Source: Aequorivita sp. UBA3180
GTDB lineage: Bacteria > Bacteroidota > Bacteroidia > Flavobacteriales > Flavobacteriaceae
Direction of reading: 5' to 3'
NCBI GenBank assembly: GCA_002364215.1
Contig: DEXQ01000002.1
Location: 39,150-88,879 of the forward strand
DNA length: 49,730 nucleotides
Positions 1-9,135 of the stretch are shown one piece after another; the stretch's first letter is position 1; every line of letters starts with the position of its first letter. Below the pieces are notes generated by a model. The model ran no database searches. It was not told the DNA's origin and saw only the letters and a program-made list of their open reading frames with translations. Both the position numbers and the translations under genes were made by a program.

Positions 1-225
1 CAATTAGATTTTGAGCCGTTTTACGAAGCTCTCGAAGAGGACCCGAAATTGCTTGACGAGGCCATAGAAATTCTATTGGATATGGTTGAGTTAGAAACTA
101 ACTCTATTAAGAAGGTAGCACTTTATATTAAAGAGGATTCACGAAATCTATATAATGAGATAACAAAATTATATAAATCGAGCCAAAACCAAAGCAATAC
201 ACCGTCCTGCTGTGGAGGACACTAA
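1..225 (+). CDS. 3' end of an unknown acidic protein
   Basis: The open frame runs from the first base to a TAA at 223-225, giving the last 74 residues of a protein that begins left of the window. The segment is rich in Glu, Asp and Leu and looks helical. It ends in a Cys-Cys-Gly-Gly-His tail that could bind a metal, but that is inference from four residues. It lies 15 bp before the next gene on the same strand and so probably belongs to the same transcript. I do not recognise the family. Confidence 0.6.
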   Translation, partial: QLDFEPFYEALEEDPKLLDEAIEILLDMVELETNSIKKVALYIKEDSRNLYNEITKLYKSSQNQSNTPSCCGGH

Positions 226-240
226 ATAAATGCTATAAAG

Positions 241-1617
241 ATGACATACAACAAAATAAACATCCATTTTTTAGGAGCGGCAGGCACAGTAACCGGTTCA
301 AAATATCTGGTAGATACAGGAGATAGAAAGATACTGATAGACTGCGGTCTTTTTCAGGGATTGAAGGAATTACGCCTTAAAAACTGGGAGTATCCACCCG
401 TTAATGTTGCTGATATTGACGCTGTTTTGCTTACCCACGGCCATATGGACCATACAGGATATTTGCCGAGATTGGTAAAGCAAGGTTTCAAAGGGCCCAT
501 TTACGGCACCAATCCCACCTTGGACATCGCAAAAATCATATTGAATGATAGTGCCAAAATTCAAGAACAGGAAGCCGAACGTGCCAATAAAGAGGGCTAT
601 TCCAAACACAGTCCTGCTGAACCACTTTACGATTTAAATGATGTAGAAAAAACAATCCCTTACTTCAAAGGAGTACCACCCTCGCATTGGTTACCCATTC
701 TCAAAGATGTGAAAGCGAGGTTTCAATACAACGGACACATCCTTGGTGCCACATACATTGAGTTAGATATACGCGGAAAACGTTTCGTGTTTTCTGGCGA
801 TATAGGCAGAACAAACGATTTATTACTGTTTCCGCCATTAAAGCCAAAAAAGGCAGATGTATTGTTTATTGAATCCACCTACGGAGGAAGATTTCATCCT
901 GATGAAGTAGAAGCACTTCCACAAATTGAAAAATTGGTCAATGACACCATCAACAGAGGTGGCAGCTTATTTGTCCCAAGTTTTTCGGTAGAACGTGCCC
1001 AATTGATGATGCTTATTTTCTGGAGGTTACTCAAGGAGAACAAAATCCCCAAAGTACAAATGATTATGGATAGTCCAATGGGTGCCAACGTATTGGAACT
1101 GTTTCATAGAACTCGGGATTGGCACAGATTGGAAGACAACGAATGTGACGAAATGTGCTCACACTTTACAGTTGTTAGCAGTTATCGTGAAACAATGGAA
1201 TTAAGAACAGATAACAAACCAAAAATCGTGATTGCAGGAAGCGGAATGCTCACAGGGGGAAGAATGCTAAACTATCTTGAAACACAGGCACAAAATCCAA
1301 ATAATACCTTGCTTTTTGTAGGTTATCAAGCTGAAGGCACACGTGGCAGAAAGCTTTTGGAAGGTAATAAGGAACTAAAAGTATATGGAAAATGGGTGCC
1401 GTTTAAAATGCAAGTAGCAGAAATTGAAGGGCTTTCGGCACACGCAGACCATACTGAACTTATGGATTGGATGGATAAGATAAAAAACAAACCCGAACGT
1501 ATTTTCATTGTACACGGTGAAAAAGAGAGTGCAGAAGCATTGCAAAAAGGCATCAAGGAAACTTATGGATGGGATGCAGAAATTCCGCAATTATACACCA
1601 TCAAAGAAATAGAATAA
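241..1617 (+). CDS. MBL-fold/beta-CASP RNA hydrolase
   Basis: This 458-residue protein has the metallo-beta-lactamase core of the CPSF/RNase J-like family. HGHMDH at residues 66-71 is the zinc-binding signature, a GHILGA histidine follows near 165, and SGDIGR near 185 supplies the bridging aspartate. A beta-CASP insert follows, and the C-terminal part has GLSAHADH and VHGE, the usual motifs B and C. Members act as single-strand-specific RNases or exonucleases, probably in the cytoplasm. The length matches the bacterial ~450-residue group. It is first in a tight co-directional run with a nucleoside phosphorylase and a PRPP synthase, which suggests feeding RNA-derived nucleotides into salvage (inference). 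The ATG at 241 is the first in frame after the preceding gene. Confidence 0.88.
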   Translation: MTYNKINIHFLGAAGTVTGSKYLVDTGDRKILIDCGLFQGLKELRLKNWEYPPVNVADIDAVLLTHGHMDHTGYLPRLVKQGFKGPIYGTNPTLDIAKIILNDSAKIQEQEAERANKEGYSKHSPAEPLYDLNDVEKTIPYFKGVPPSHWLPILKDVKARFQYNGHILGATYIELDIRGKRFVFSGDIGRTNDLLLFPPLKPKKADVLFIESTYGGRFHPDEVEALPQIEKLVNDTINRGGSLFVPSFSVERAQLMMLIFWRLLKENKIPKVQMIMDSPMGANVLELFHRTRDWHRLEDNECDEMCSHFTVVSSYRETMELRTDNKPKIVIAGSGMLTGGRMLNYLETQAQNPNNTLLFVGYQAEGTRGRKLLEGNKELKVYGKWVPFKMQVAEIEGLSAHADHTELMDWMDKIKNKPERIFIVHGEKESAEALQKGIKETYGWDAEIPQLYTIKEIE

Positions 1618-1645
1618 ATCGAAAAATCACAACAACCAATAAAAT

Positions 1646-3148
1646 ATGGACACACACTCAAACATATTAAAATATAAACATCTCGGAATCTATACCCAAA
1701 ACGAAAATGTCGTGTATATGCGCGAAGATTGCCACGTCTGTATTTCAGAAGGGTTTGAGGCACTTACCCGAATAAGAATATCCAATGCAAATACATCAAT
1801 CGTAGCAAGTCTTAATGTCCTGAATTCTGATATTCTGTTGCCTAATGAAATCGGACTATCAGATGCTGCTGCGAAAAAACTGAATGTTTCCCCAAATGAT
1901 ACATTATATGTTTCCCATTTAGAGCCTATTGAATCCTTAAGCCACGTCAGGGCGAAAATTTATAATCAAAAACTGGATTATTCAGCATTTAATGAAATCA
2001 TAACCGATATCGTTGAAGGCGATTATTCCAACATCCACCTTTCGGCATTTATTACTGCCTGTGCTGGCGACCGAATGGATATTGATGAGATATCCGACCT
2101 AACGAAAGCAATGATTGCTTCCGGAAAGCAACTGAACTGGAACAAGGATATCGTGGTCGACAAACATTGCATCGGCGGATTGCCTGGCAATAGGACAACA
2201 CCATTGGTAGTTGCCATTGTTGCCGCGTATGGTCTTACTATGCCAAAAACATCCTCACGGGCAATCACTTCGCCAGCCGGCACAGCAGATACAATGGAAG
2301 TACTGACCAATGTTACGCTCTCTTCCGAGGAAATAAAGACCGTAGTAGAAAAAGAAGGCGGATGTTTTGTTTGGGGAGGCACAGCGCAGTTAAGTCCTGC
2401 CGATGATGTGCTGATTAAAATAGAAAAAGCCTTGGATATTGATAGCGAAGGGCAACTCATCGCTTCAGTACTCTCTAAAAAAGCTGCGGCAGGTTCCACG
2501 CACGTGGTCATTGATATTCCCGTGGGTGAAACGGCTAAAGTTAGAAGTGCAGAAATGGCAGAAAAACTAAAAAATCATATGGAAACCGTTGGAACTGCTG
2601 TTGGGTTGAATGTAAAAGTTGTAGTTACGGATGGCACGCAGCCGGTTGGAAGGGGTATCGGTCCAACATTAGAAGCCATAGATATATTAAAAGTATTGAA
2701 AAATGAGGAAGATGCACCTAAAGACTTAACAGAAAGAGCATTGCTTTTGGCTACTGAACTATTAGAACTTTCTGGAAAAGTAGAAAATGGAAAGGGACAG
2801 GAAACCGCACATAAAATTCTCAAATCTGGAAAAGCATATGAAAAATTCATAGCCATTTGTAAGGCGCAAGGTCAATTTTCAAAACCAGTTTTAGCACCTT
2901 ATAAAATTGAAATTAAAGCTGAAAAGTCAGGCGTTTTGCAACGAATTGATAACCGTAAAATTGCAAAACTGGCCAAGCTTTCTGGAGCACCACAATCTAA
3001 ATCGGCAGGGATTCTTCTAAATGTGCATTTGGGAGAACAAATCGAAGAGAACCAATTGCTCTATACCATATATGCTGAATCCAAAGGCGAACTCAACTAT
3101 GCATTGGAATATAAAAACAACCATAACGACATCATAACTATAATTTAA
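1646..3148 (+). CDS. AMP phosphorylase / thymidine phosphorylase family protein
   Basis: The protein has 500 residues, longer than ordinary thymidine phosphorylase (about 440) and close to the ~500-residue AMP phosphorylases with an extra N-terminal domain. DKHCIGGLPGN at 172-182 and KTSSRAITSPAGTADTMEV at 201-219 are the phosphate- and base-binding motifs of the family. A biotinyl-like C-terminal domain follows. AMP phosphorylase splits nucleoside 5'-monophosphate with phosphate into free base and ribose-1,5-bisphosphate. In archaea this feeds form III Rubisco, but no Rubisco or ribose-bisphosphate isomerase gene is in view. The next gene encodes a PRPP synthase, so the product may be routed to PRPP (inference). 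The start at 1646 lies 28 bp after the previous stop. Confidence 0.87.
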   Translation: MDTHSNILKYKHLGIYTQNENVVYMREDCHVCISEGFEALTRIRISNANTSIVASLNVLNSDILLPNEIGLSDAAAKKLNVSPNDTLYVSHLEPIESLSHVRAKIYNQKLDYSAFNEIITDIVEGDYSNIHLSAFITACAGDRMDIDEISDLTKAMIASGKQLNWNKDIVVDKHCIGGLPGNRTTPLVVAIVAAYGLTMPKTSSRAITSPAGTADTMEVLTNVTLSSEEIKTVVEKEGGCFVWGGTAQLSPADDVLIKIEKALDIDSEGQLIASVLSKKAAAGSTHVVIDIPVGETAKVRSAEMAEKLKNHMETVGTAVGLNVKVVVTDGTQPVGRGIGPTLEAIDILKVLKNEEDAPKDLTERALLLATELLELSGKVENGKGQETAHKILKSGKAYEKFIAICKAQGQFSKPVLAPYKIEIKAEKSGVLQRIDNRKIAKLAKLSGAPQSKSAGILLNVHLGEQIEENQLLYTIYAESKGELNYALEYKNNHNDIITII

Positions 3149-3155
3149 ACACACT

Positions 3156-4049
3156 ATGAAAACAATATTATTTAGCCTTCCGGGAAATGAAGAACTCACA
3201 GAACTAATGGCTACAAAAATGGATGCTGAAGTGGGCAAAGCCACTTTGCGTAATTTTCCAGATGGGGAATCGTACACACGCATATTATCTGATGTTAAAG
3301 ATAAATGTGTGGTACTGGTATGCACCTTGCACGAACCAGACGAGAAACTGTTGCCACTATATTTTTTAAGCCACACAGCCAAATCATTAGGAGCTATGTG
3401 TACCTGTTTGGTAGCACCCTATTTGGCATATATGCGGCAGGACAAAGTTTTTAACGAAGGCGAAGGAGTGACTTCCGGTTTCTTCGGAAAATTGATTTCA
3501 GGTTTTGCCGATAGCATTACCACGGTCGACCCTCATTTGCACAGAATTAGCTCTTTAGGAGAAGTATATCAAATTCCAAATAAAGTGATTCACGCTGCCG
3601 ATGCTATTTCAGAATGGATAAAAGAAAACATCGAAAACCCCGTACTTATTGGACCTGATTCGGAAAGTGAACAATGGGTTTCAGAAGTCGCCAAAAATGC
3701 AGGAGCACCATTTACGGTATTACAAAAGGTGCGTCACGGTGACCGTGATGTAGAAGTCTCTGTTCCCGATGTGGATAAGTACAAGAATGCCACACCTATT
3801 TTAGTAGATGACATTATTTCCACAGCCCGAACAATGATTGAAACTGTAAAGCATTTAAAAGGAGCGGGGATGAAACCTCCAATATGTGTTGGAATTCACG
3901 CTGTTTTTTCCGGTAATGCCTATCAGGACTTGCTGGATTCTGGAGTGAAAAAAATTGTAACTTGTAATACTATTCCACATCCTTCAAATGGTATTGATTT
4001 GAGCGATATTATGGCGAAAGAAGTAAAGAAATTAATGCACCATATATGA
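3156..4049 (+). CDS. Ribose-phosphate pyrophosphokinase (PRPP synthase family)
   Basis: This 297-residue cytoplasmic enzyme has the PRPP-binding loop LVDDIISTART at 216-226, the YMRQDK loop at 92-97 and TVDPHLHR at 123-130, all standard in PRPP synthases. The family makes 5-phosphoribosyl-1-pyrophosphate from ribose-5-phosphate and ATP. It is shorter than the housekeeping Prs (about 310-315 residues), so it is likely an accessory paralogue. It starts 7 bp after the phosphorylase and its stop overlaps the next start in an ATGA arrangement, indicating one operon. Whether it acts on ribose-5-phosphate or on the phosphorylase product cannot be told from the sequence. Confidence 0.88.
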   Translation: MKTILFSLPGNEELTELMATKMDAEVGKATLRNFPDGESYTRILSDVKDKCVVLVCTLHEPDEKLLPLYFLSHTAKSLGAMCTCLVAPYLAYMRQDKVFNEGEGVTSGFFGKLISGFADSITTVDPHLHRISSLGEVYQIPNKVIHAADAISEWIKENIENPVLIGPDSESEQWVSEVAKNAGAPFTVLQKVRHGDRDVEVSVPDVDKYKNATPILVDDIISTARTMIETVKHLKGAGMKPPICVGIHAVFSGNAYQDLLDSGVKKIVTCNTIPHPSNGIDLSDIMAKEVKKLMHHI

Positions 4050-4690
4050 GAAAACAAGGCTTTATAGTACTAATCACTTTATTCAGCATCACAATGACTG
4101 GACAAACTGAAATGCTCATTGGGCAGATTTCAGGTAGAGTTGTTGTTCGAGAAAATTTTGATGAAGAAGGCTCTTTTCTAAACAAACAAACTTTTGAAGC
4201 TGGTGAAACAATAAAGAAAAATGGATACTATGAAATTGAGGTGGTTACGGAATTGTTCGATGAGGACAAAAAATCGACCGATAAATACACCACAACCTAT
4301 CGCTGTAAGCCTGATGAGGCAAGTGTAATGGTAATGGCTTTTCCGTTTTCCAATCCAAAATCAAAAGAAACCGAAATTAATACCATTTCTGAAAATTTTA
4401 AAAAGCTCTACGATTTACAAAACTTGAAAGATATTAAATTGGAAATGAGTTTTGACTCGGGCTTGTTAAACTTTTTTGGTTCCAAAAGCATCATAAAAAT
4501 TTATGACCGAAAATTAGAGGATGGGAAAAACACTATAAAATCAAAAATTAATATTAAAGCCTATGCCTGGGGAATTCGCATTAAGCAACTCAATTATACC
4601 GTTATCGAAAAATTAAATGAAAAAGGTTTATTGACTTTTCAGAAATTTTCAGAAGCAGATAACAGCTATTTTACAATAAACTATAAATAA
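4046..4690 (+). CDS. Secreted protein of unknown function
   Basis: The ATG overlaps the TGA of the PRPP synthase gene (ATGA), so the two are translationally coupled. The first ~22 residues (basic MRKQG, hydrophobic IVLITLFSITM) look like a signal peptide. The remaining ~190 residues are rich in Lys, Glu and aromatic residues in an alternating beta-type pattern. I see no catalytic motif and do not recognise a family. A periplasmic product is unexpected in an otherwise cytoplasmic salvage operon. Confidence 0.7.
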   Translation: MRKQGFIVLITLFSITMTGQTEMLIGQISGRVVVRENFDEEGSFLNKQTFEAGETIKKNGYYEIEVVTELFDEDKKSTDKYTTTYRCKPDEASVMVMAFPFSNPKSKETEINTISENFKKLYDLQNLKDIKLEMSFDSGLLNFFGSKSIIKIYDRKLEDGKNTIKSKINIKAYAWGIRIKQLNYTVIEKLNEKGLLTFQKFSEADNSYFTINYK

Positions 4691-4696
4691 AGACAG

Positions 4697-4990
4697 ATGA
4701 AAAATTACGATACACTTTCTGAAGCCATAAACGATTTACAGGGAAATGGCTATACATATGATTTTAACCTAAAACCTGAATGTTTGGAATGTGCTTCGCT
4801 CAAAATAGAAATACGTCCCGAAGATTTTCAGGTAGAGGAAGTGTACCGTTTTGAAGGAATGAGCAGTACCGATGACAATAGCGTTCTCTATGCCATTTCA
4901 TCAAAAAATGGAATTAAGGGCCTTCTGGTGGATGCCTATGGCGTATATGCTGAAAACATTTCAGAAGCAATGAGAAAAAAATTACGATAA
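4697..4990 (+). CDS. Small protein often annotated phosphoribosylpyrophosphate synthetase
   Basis: This 97-residue soluble protein contains NLKPECLECAS, IRPEDFQVEEVYRFEGMS and GLLVDAYGVYAE, which I recall from a conserved Bacteroidota family of about 100 residues. Databases label that family phosphoribosylpyrophosphate synthetase, although it lacks the PRPP loop and is far too short to be the full enzyme. It contains two cysteines spaced CLEC. Its position at the end of the PRPP synthase operon, 6 bp after the preceding stop, explains the label and suggests a partner or regulator role (inference). Confidence 0.7.
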   Translation: MKNYDTLSEAINDLQGNGYTYDFNLKPECLECASLKIEIRPEDFQVEEVYRFEGMSSTDDNSVLYAISSKNGIKGLLVDAYGVYAENISEAMRKKLR

Positions 4991-5011
4991 CATTTAAATA
5001 GAACAGTATGA

Positions 5012-5068
5012 AATCGCCATTAACAACAAGTTTGCGAAAGCAAACACCAATGAAGATATAAGGCGATT
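5012..5068 (+). other. Structured intergenic RNA element with GNRA-type hairpin
   Basis: The 113-bp gap before the LolA-like gene holds a nested inverted repeat. An outer stem pairs AATCGCC (5012-5018) with GGCGATT (5062-5068). An inner perfect stem, GTTTGC (5030-5035) with GCAAAC (5040-5045), closes a GAAA tetraloop. Such a fold is expected of a leader or processing element. It could be the 3' end of the upstream transcript or a 5' leader of the export operon. Confidence 0.45.
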
Positions 5069-5103
5069 CCATATAACCATTGAAAAACAATAAATATCAA
5101 CAT

Positions 5104-5871
5104 ATGAAAACTAAATCATTTATCAAACTTGCTTCCATGGCCACCATTACCCTGTTCCTTATAAGTGGCACAGCCCCTGTCCAGGACAACGCCAGGGATA
5201 TTATAGAAAAAGCCGACAATAAAAGGCTTGGCAAGACCAGTTCCGCCACGATGACCTTAAATATCATCAGGCCCAAATGGACCCGAGAAATAGATTTAAA
5301 ATTATGGACAAAGGGAAACGATCTTATGATGATTTTAATAACAGGTCCGGCAAGGGACCAGGGAACGGCCTTCCTGAAAAGGGGGGACGAGATCTACAAC
5401 TGGGTGCCCCGTATAGAGCGCAGTATAAAGCTTCCGCCATCCAGTATGATGCAAAGTTGGATGGGCTCCGATTTTACCAATGACGATCTGGTAAAGCAAT
5501 CTTCCATGGTCAATGATTACGACCATATACTGATAGGGAAGGAAGAAATAAGCGGCAGGGAAGCCTACAAGATCCTTTTAAAACCCAAAGAGGAAGCCTC
5601 CGTGGTCTGGGGAAAGGTGGAAGCCTGGGTAGATGTGGAAGAATCCCTTTTCCTGAAACTGGCCTATTACGATGAAGAAGGGGAACTGGTAAACACCCTG
5701 TTGGGCAAGAACATTAAAACAATGGGAGGCCGCACCGTAACCAGCCTTTTGGAGATAACCCCGGCCGATGAACCTGGCAATAAAACCACTTTGGAATATA
5801 AATCCATAGCATTTGACCAACCTATGGATGATAATTTTTTCTCTTTAAGAAACCTAAAAAACCTTAAATAA
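5104..5871 (+). CDS. LolA-like outer membrane lipoprotein-sorting protein
   Basis: The ATG at 5104 (MKTKSFIK) is preferred over the upstream in-frame ATG at 5080 because it places a signal peptide (hydrophobic stretch about residues 8-22) at the N-terminus. That gives 255 residues. The mature part matches the Bacteroidota/proteobacterial 'outer membrane lipoprotein-sorting protein' family, which is related to LolA and is expected in the periplasm. Recognisable parts are the RDIIEKAD start, the IYNWVPR strand, the SWMGSDFTNDDL segment and AWVD. The stop abuts the ATG of the first FtsX-type permease, so it is the soluble partner of that ABC system. G+C rises visibly from this gene to about 10270 compared with both flanks. 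Confidence 0.82.
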   Translation: MKTKSFIKLASMATITLFLISGTAPVQDNARDIIEKADNKRLGKTSSATMTLNIIRPKWTREIDLKLWTKGNDLMMILITGPARDQGTAFLKRGDEIYNWVPRIERSIKLPPSSMMQSWMGSDFTNDDLVKQSSMVNDYDHILIGKEEISGREAYKILLKPKEEASVVWGKVEAWVDVEESLFLKLAYYDEEGELVNTLLGKNIKTMGGRTVTSLLEITPADEPGNKTTLEYKSIAFDQPMDDNFFSLRNLKNLK

Positions 5872-7083
5872 ATGATTATTAAACTATCCTGGCGAAACTT
5901 ATGGAGAAACAGGCGAAGGACCCTGATAACAGTAGCTTCCATAGTTTTCGCAATAATTTTAGCCAATATAATGGACAGCCTGCTACTGGGCCTGAACAAA
6001 CAGATGGTAGATAGCCTGGTGGGCGTGTACAGCGGGCATTTTCAAATTCAGCAGGAAGGGTATTGGGAGGATAAATCGCTCCACAATTCCTTTGTGCCAA
6101 ATGACAGCCTGGAAACGGCACTTGAAGGCACGGAAGGAATAAAAGGCTTTTCATACCGCCTGGAATCGGTTGCGCTGGCAGCTACCAATAAGATGACCAA
6201 GGGCACATTGGTAATGGGCATAGATCCCGATAAGGAGAAAAATATAACAGGTTTTGATAAAAAGATCATCCAGGGAAACTATCTTGGCGAAACCAACAAT
6301 CAGGCTTTGGTAGGCAAAGGGCTGGCCGAAAAAATGAATATTTCGGTCGGGGACAGCCTGGTGCTGGTGGGCGAAGGCTATCACGGTGCCAGTGCTGCCG
6401 ATAAATATGAAGTTTCCGGCATTATAAGGCTGGGCTCCCCGGACCTAGACAATAATATCGTGATACTAAAACTTGAGGATGCCCAATTCTTGTATGGTGC
6501 CTATGACAGGGTTACTTCCATCCCGGTCTTTTTGAGGCCAAACCAACCCCAGGAACAGGCTATAGCGAACTTGAAACCTAACCTGAATACTGATTTTATC
6601 GTCAAACCCTGGCAGGAAATGTTGCCAATGCTCACCCAGTCCATCGGCCTTATAGACGCGCTACGCGTCATTATAGTAGTGCTACTTTATGTACTTATTA
6701 GTTTTAGCATTCTCGGCACCATTATAATGATGGCGCACGAACGGATGACCGAGTTACGAATATTATTGTCCATTGGTATGCGGAAAAAGGTAATGCAGCT
6801 TATGGTATTGATCGAAACATTTTTTATGGCACTTTTTGGTGCAGTCCTGGGTTTTTTAGCGAGCTATCCTATTGTTAATTATTTCAAGGTAAATCCCATC
6901 CAATTTCGTGGCAAGGTAGCGGACGGTTGGGAATCGTTTGGGATTGACCCCATAATGCCCACTACGGTCGATTTTGGTGTTTTCACAAAACATACCCTGA
7001 TCATACTTGTCATTTCGATCCTATTGTCAATTTATGCCATACATCAGATTTCAAGTTTAAAGCCTGTGGCATCAAAAAAATAA
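5872..7083 (+). CDS. ABC transporter permease, FtsX/LolCE type (1)
   Basis: This 403-residue inner-membrane protein starts with the WRNLWRNRRRT cytoplasmic motif. One transmembrane helix (about 18-40), a large periplasmic MacB-like domain (about 45-255) and three further helices (about 265-290, 310-340, 370-395) follow. The MRKKVMQLMVL coupling segment sits after the second helix. Together with the next permease and the ATPase it forms a LolCDE/MacB-like exporter that acts on periplasmic or membrane-anchored substrates rather than pumping across the inner membrane. It follows the LolA-like gene without a gap. The substrate is unknown. Confidence 0.87.
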   Translation: MIIKLSWRNLWRNRRRTLITVASIVFAIILANIMDSLLLGLNKQMVDSLVGVYSGHFQIQQEGYWEDKSLHNSFVPNDSLETALEGTEGIKGFSYRLESVALAATNKMTKGTLVMGIDPDKEKNITGFDKKIIQGNYLGETNNQALVGKGLAEKMNISVGDSLVLVGEGYHGASAADKYEVSGIIRLGSPDLDNNIVILKLEDAQFLYGAYDRVTSIPVFLRPNQPQEQAIANLKPNLNTDFIVKPWQEMLPMLTQSIGLIDALRVIIVVLLYVLISFSILGTIIMMAHERMTELRILLSIGMRKKVMQLMVLIETFFMALFGAVLGFLASYPIVNYFKVNPIQFRGKVADGWESFGIDPIMPTTVDFGVFTKHTLIILVISILLSIYAIHQISSLKPVASKK

Positions 7084-7183
7084 ATATCGACAGATGAAAC
7101 GAGCATGCTAAAAGCGTTATCACCCAAGGGAATGATTAATAGCGAACCGCATGTGACAGTTAAAAAACAATAAATATAAACAC

Positions 7184-8413
7184 ATGAAAACACTTTTAAA
7201 AATAGCATGGAGAAATATCTGGAGGAACACGACCCGAAGCCTGGTCGTGGTCATTTCATTGGCAATTGGTATTTGGGCAACGGTTATTATTCTGGCCGTT
7301 TCGGATAGTTTGCACATGGAAGCCTTAAAGGATGGTATTGAATATAAGTACGGGCATATACAAATCCAGAACCCCGATTTTATAAAGAACGAAAAATTGA
7401 CCATAACCATCCCTAACGGGGAAAGAATACTGAAGGAAATTAGAACGGATGATGAAGTAAAAGCCGCCACGGCTCGTACCGAAGTATCAGGTATCATCGC
7501 CTCGGCCGGCAATTCTTCCAATGTAATCCTTATAGGTATATTGCCCGGGGCAGAAGAAAAAACCACAATGCTAAAATCAAGGTTGGCTACTGGGGAATAC
7601 CTTAGCCAGAAGGTAAGGAACCCAATTATCCTTGGCGAAAGGCTGGCCAAAAAACTCAATGTAAAACCAGGGAATAAAGTAGTATTGGGCTTTGAAGGCA
7701 AAAGCGGGGAATTGATATCCTCAACGTTCAGGATTACAGGCCTATACAATGCCACCCAAACTAGGGATGAGGAAATGTTAGTTTATGCCGACCTTTATGA
7801 TGTCACCAAACTGGCAGGAATTGAAGGGCAATACAACAAGATAGTTATTAAGCTCAAAGAACCTGAACAATTAGCCACTTATCTTGCTTTCCTACAGTCA
7901 AAATTCAGCCAACCGGATGTATTGGTCCAAGATTGGCGGCAGGCAAATCCTGAATTGGAACTTATCAGCGATATGATTTACCAAATGGATATTATAATGA
8001 CTATAATTGTGCTTATTGCACTTGCCTTTGGGATAGTAAATACCATGTTGATGTCCATATTGGAACGTTACAAGGAATTGGGGATATTAATGGCCATTGG
8101 AATGAACAGGCGGCGTGTATTTACCATGATTGTTGTGGAAACCACCTACCTTTCTATTTTGGGCGGTGCCGTGGGGATGCTTATTGGATTTGTTACCGTT
8201 TCAATCCTTAGTTATAACGGTATCAACTTGAGCCTGTTTTCTGAAGCCTTATCAGGTTGGGGTTTTAGTGACGTTGTTTATCCAACATTGGAACCCAGGG
8301 TCTATGTGTTGATAACCGTTTTGGTCATCCTTACAGCTGTGCTCACTTCCATCTATCCGGCCGTAAAGGCCTTAATGTTAAAACCTAACGAAGCTATTAG
8401 CAAACAAAATTAA
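7184..8413 (+). CDS. ABC transporter permease, FtsX/LolCE type (2)
   Basis: This 409-residue protein has the same layout as the permease before it: WRNIWRNTTRS at the N-terminus, one helix, a periplasmic domain and three C-terminal helices, with GMNRRRVFTMI as the coupling segment. The two are probably the two halves of a heterodimeric LolC/LolE-like complex. The gap of 100 bp before it ends in a stretch (about 7155-7188) nearly identical to that before the LolA-like gene at 5082-5109, so the two leaders share ancestry. The ATPase gene starts 11 bp after the stop. Confidence 0.87.
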   Translation: MKTLLKIAWRNIWRNTTRSLVVVISLAIGIWATVIILAVSDSLHMEALKDGIEYKYGHIQIQNPDFIKNEKLTITIPNGERILKEIRTDDEVKAATARTEVSGIIASAGNSSNVILIGILPGAEEKTTMLKSRLATGEYLSQKVRNPIILGERLAKKLNVKPGNKVVLGFEGKSGELISSTFRITGLYNATQTRDEEMLVYADLYDVTKLAGIEGQYNKIVIKLKEPEQLATYLAFLQSKFSQPDVLVQDWRQANPELELISDMIYQMDIIMTIIVLIALAFGIVNTMLMSILERYKELGILMAIGMNRRRVFTMIVVETTYLSILGGAVGMLIGFVTVSILSYNGINLSLFSEALSGWGFSDVVYPTLEPRVYVLITVLVILTAVLTSIYPAVKALMLKPNEAISKQN

Positions 8414-8424
8414 TACAAAAAGTC

Positions 8425-9135
8425 ATGAATGTCATAGAAACAAAAGACGTAAGCAAGATATACAATCCGGATACCATTCCGGTGTATGCCCTAAATAAGG
8501 TAAACCTAAACTTTGAAAAAGGGGAATTTACCGCCATTGTTGGGCCATCGGGCTCGGGCAAGACCACATTACTAAATGTTATCGGTGGTTTGGACGATGC
8601 CAGTAACGGTTCGGTAATGATCGATGGCAGCGACATCCTGAAATTATCCGGGGGCAAACTGATCGATTTCAGGTTAAGGCACATCGGCTTTGTATTTCAG
8701 GCCTATAACCTGATACCGGTGCTTTCGGCCAAGGAGAATATCGAGTTTATAATGCTGCTGCAAAACTGGCCTACGAAGAAACGTGAGGACCGAACAAAAG
8801 AAATGTTGGAAGCCGTTGGCCTAAAGGACAAATCGGGTTCAAAGCCATCCCAGCTTTCGGGCGGGCAGCAGCAAAGGGTCGCCGTGGCAAGGGCCCTGGC
8901 TTCCAAACCCCGGTTTGTACTGGCCGATGAACCCACGGCAAACCTGGATTCTAAATCGGCGGAAAACTTATTGGATATTATGCTGAAATTGAATTTGGAG
9001 GAACATATCACCTTTATTTTTTCGACCCACGACCCACGGGTCATAAAAAGGGCGAGGCGGGTTATAACGCTCGAAGACGGCAAAGTGGTGTCCGACATTC
9101 AACAAAATACTGAACAGGAATTAGCAAGGCAATGA
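8425..9135 (+). CDS. ABC transporter ATP-binding protein, LolD/MacB type
   Basis: This 236-residue cytoplasmic ATPase has Walker A GPSGSGKTT (40-48), Q-loop FQAYNLIPV (91-99), signature LSGGQQQR (144-151), Walker B VLADEP (165-170) and the H-loop STHD. FQxYNLIP is typical of the LolD/MacB/FtsE subfamily. It energises the two FtsX-type permeases upstream. Its stop overlaps the start of the beta-barrel gene (9132), so the barrel belongs to the same operon. Confidence 0.93.
   Translation: MNVIETKDVSKIYNPDTIPVYALNKVNLNFEKGEFTAIVGPSGSGKTTLLNVIGGLDDASNGSVMIDGSDILKLSGGKLIDFRLRHIGFVFQAYNLIPVLSAKENIEFIMLLQNWPTKKREDRTKEMLEAVGLKDKSGSKPSQLSGGQQQRVAVARALASKPRFVLADEPTANLDSKSAENLLDIMLKLNLEEHITFIFSTHDPRVIKRARRVITLEDGKVVSDIQQNTEQELARQ

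Noticed and set aside
2023..2511. 162-residue antisense frame in the phosphorylase gene
   Set aside because: It is the complement of a clearly real, conserved gene and shows no protein-like pattern.
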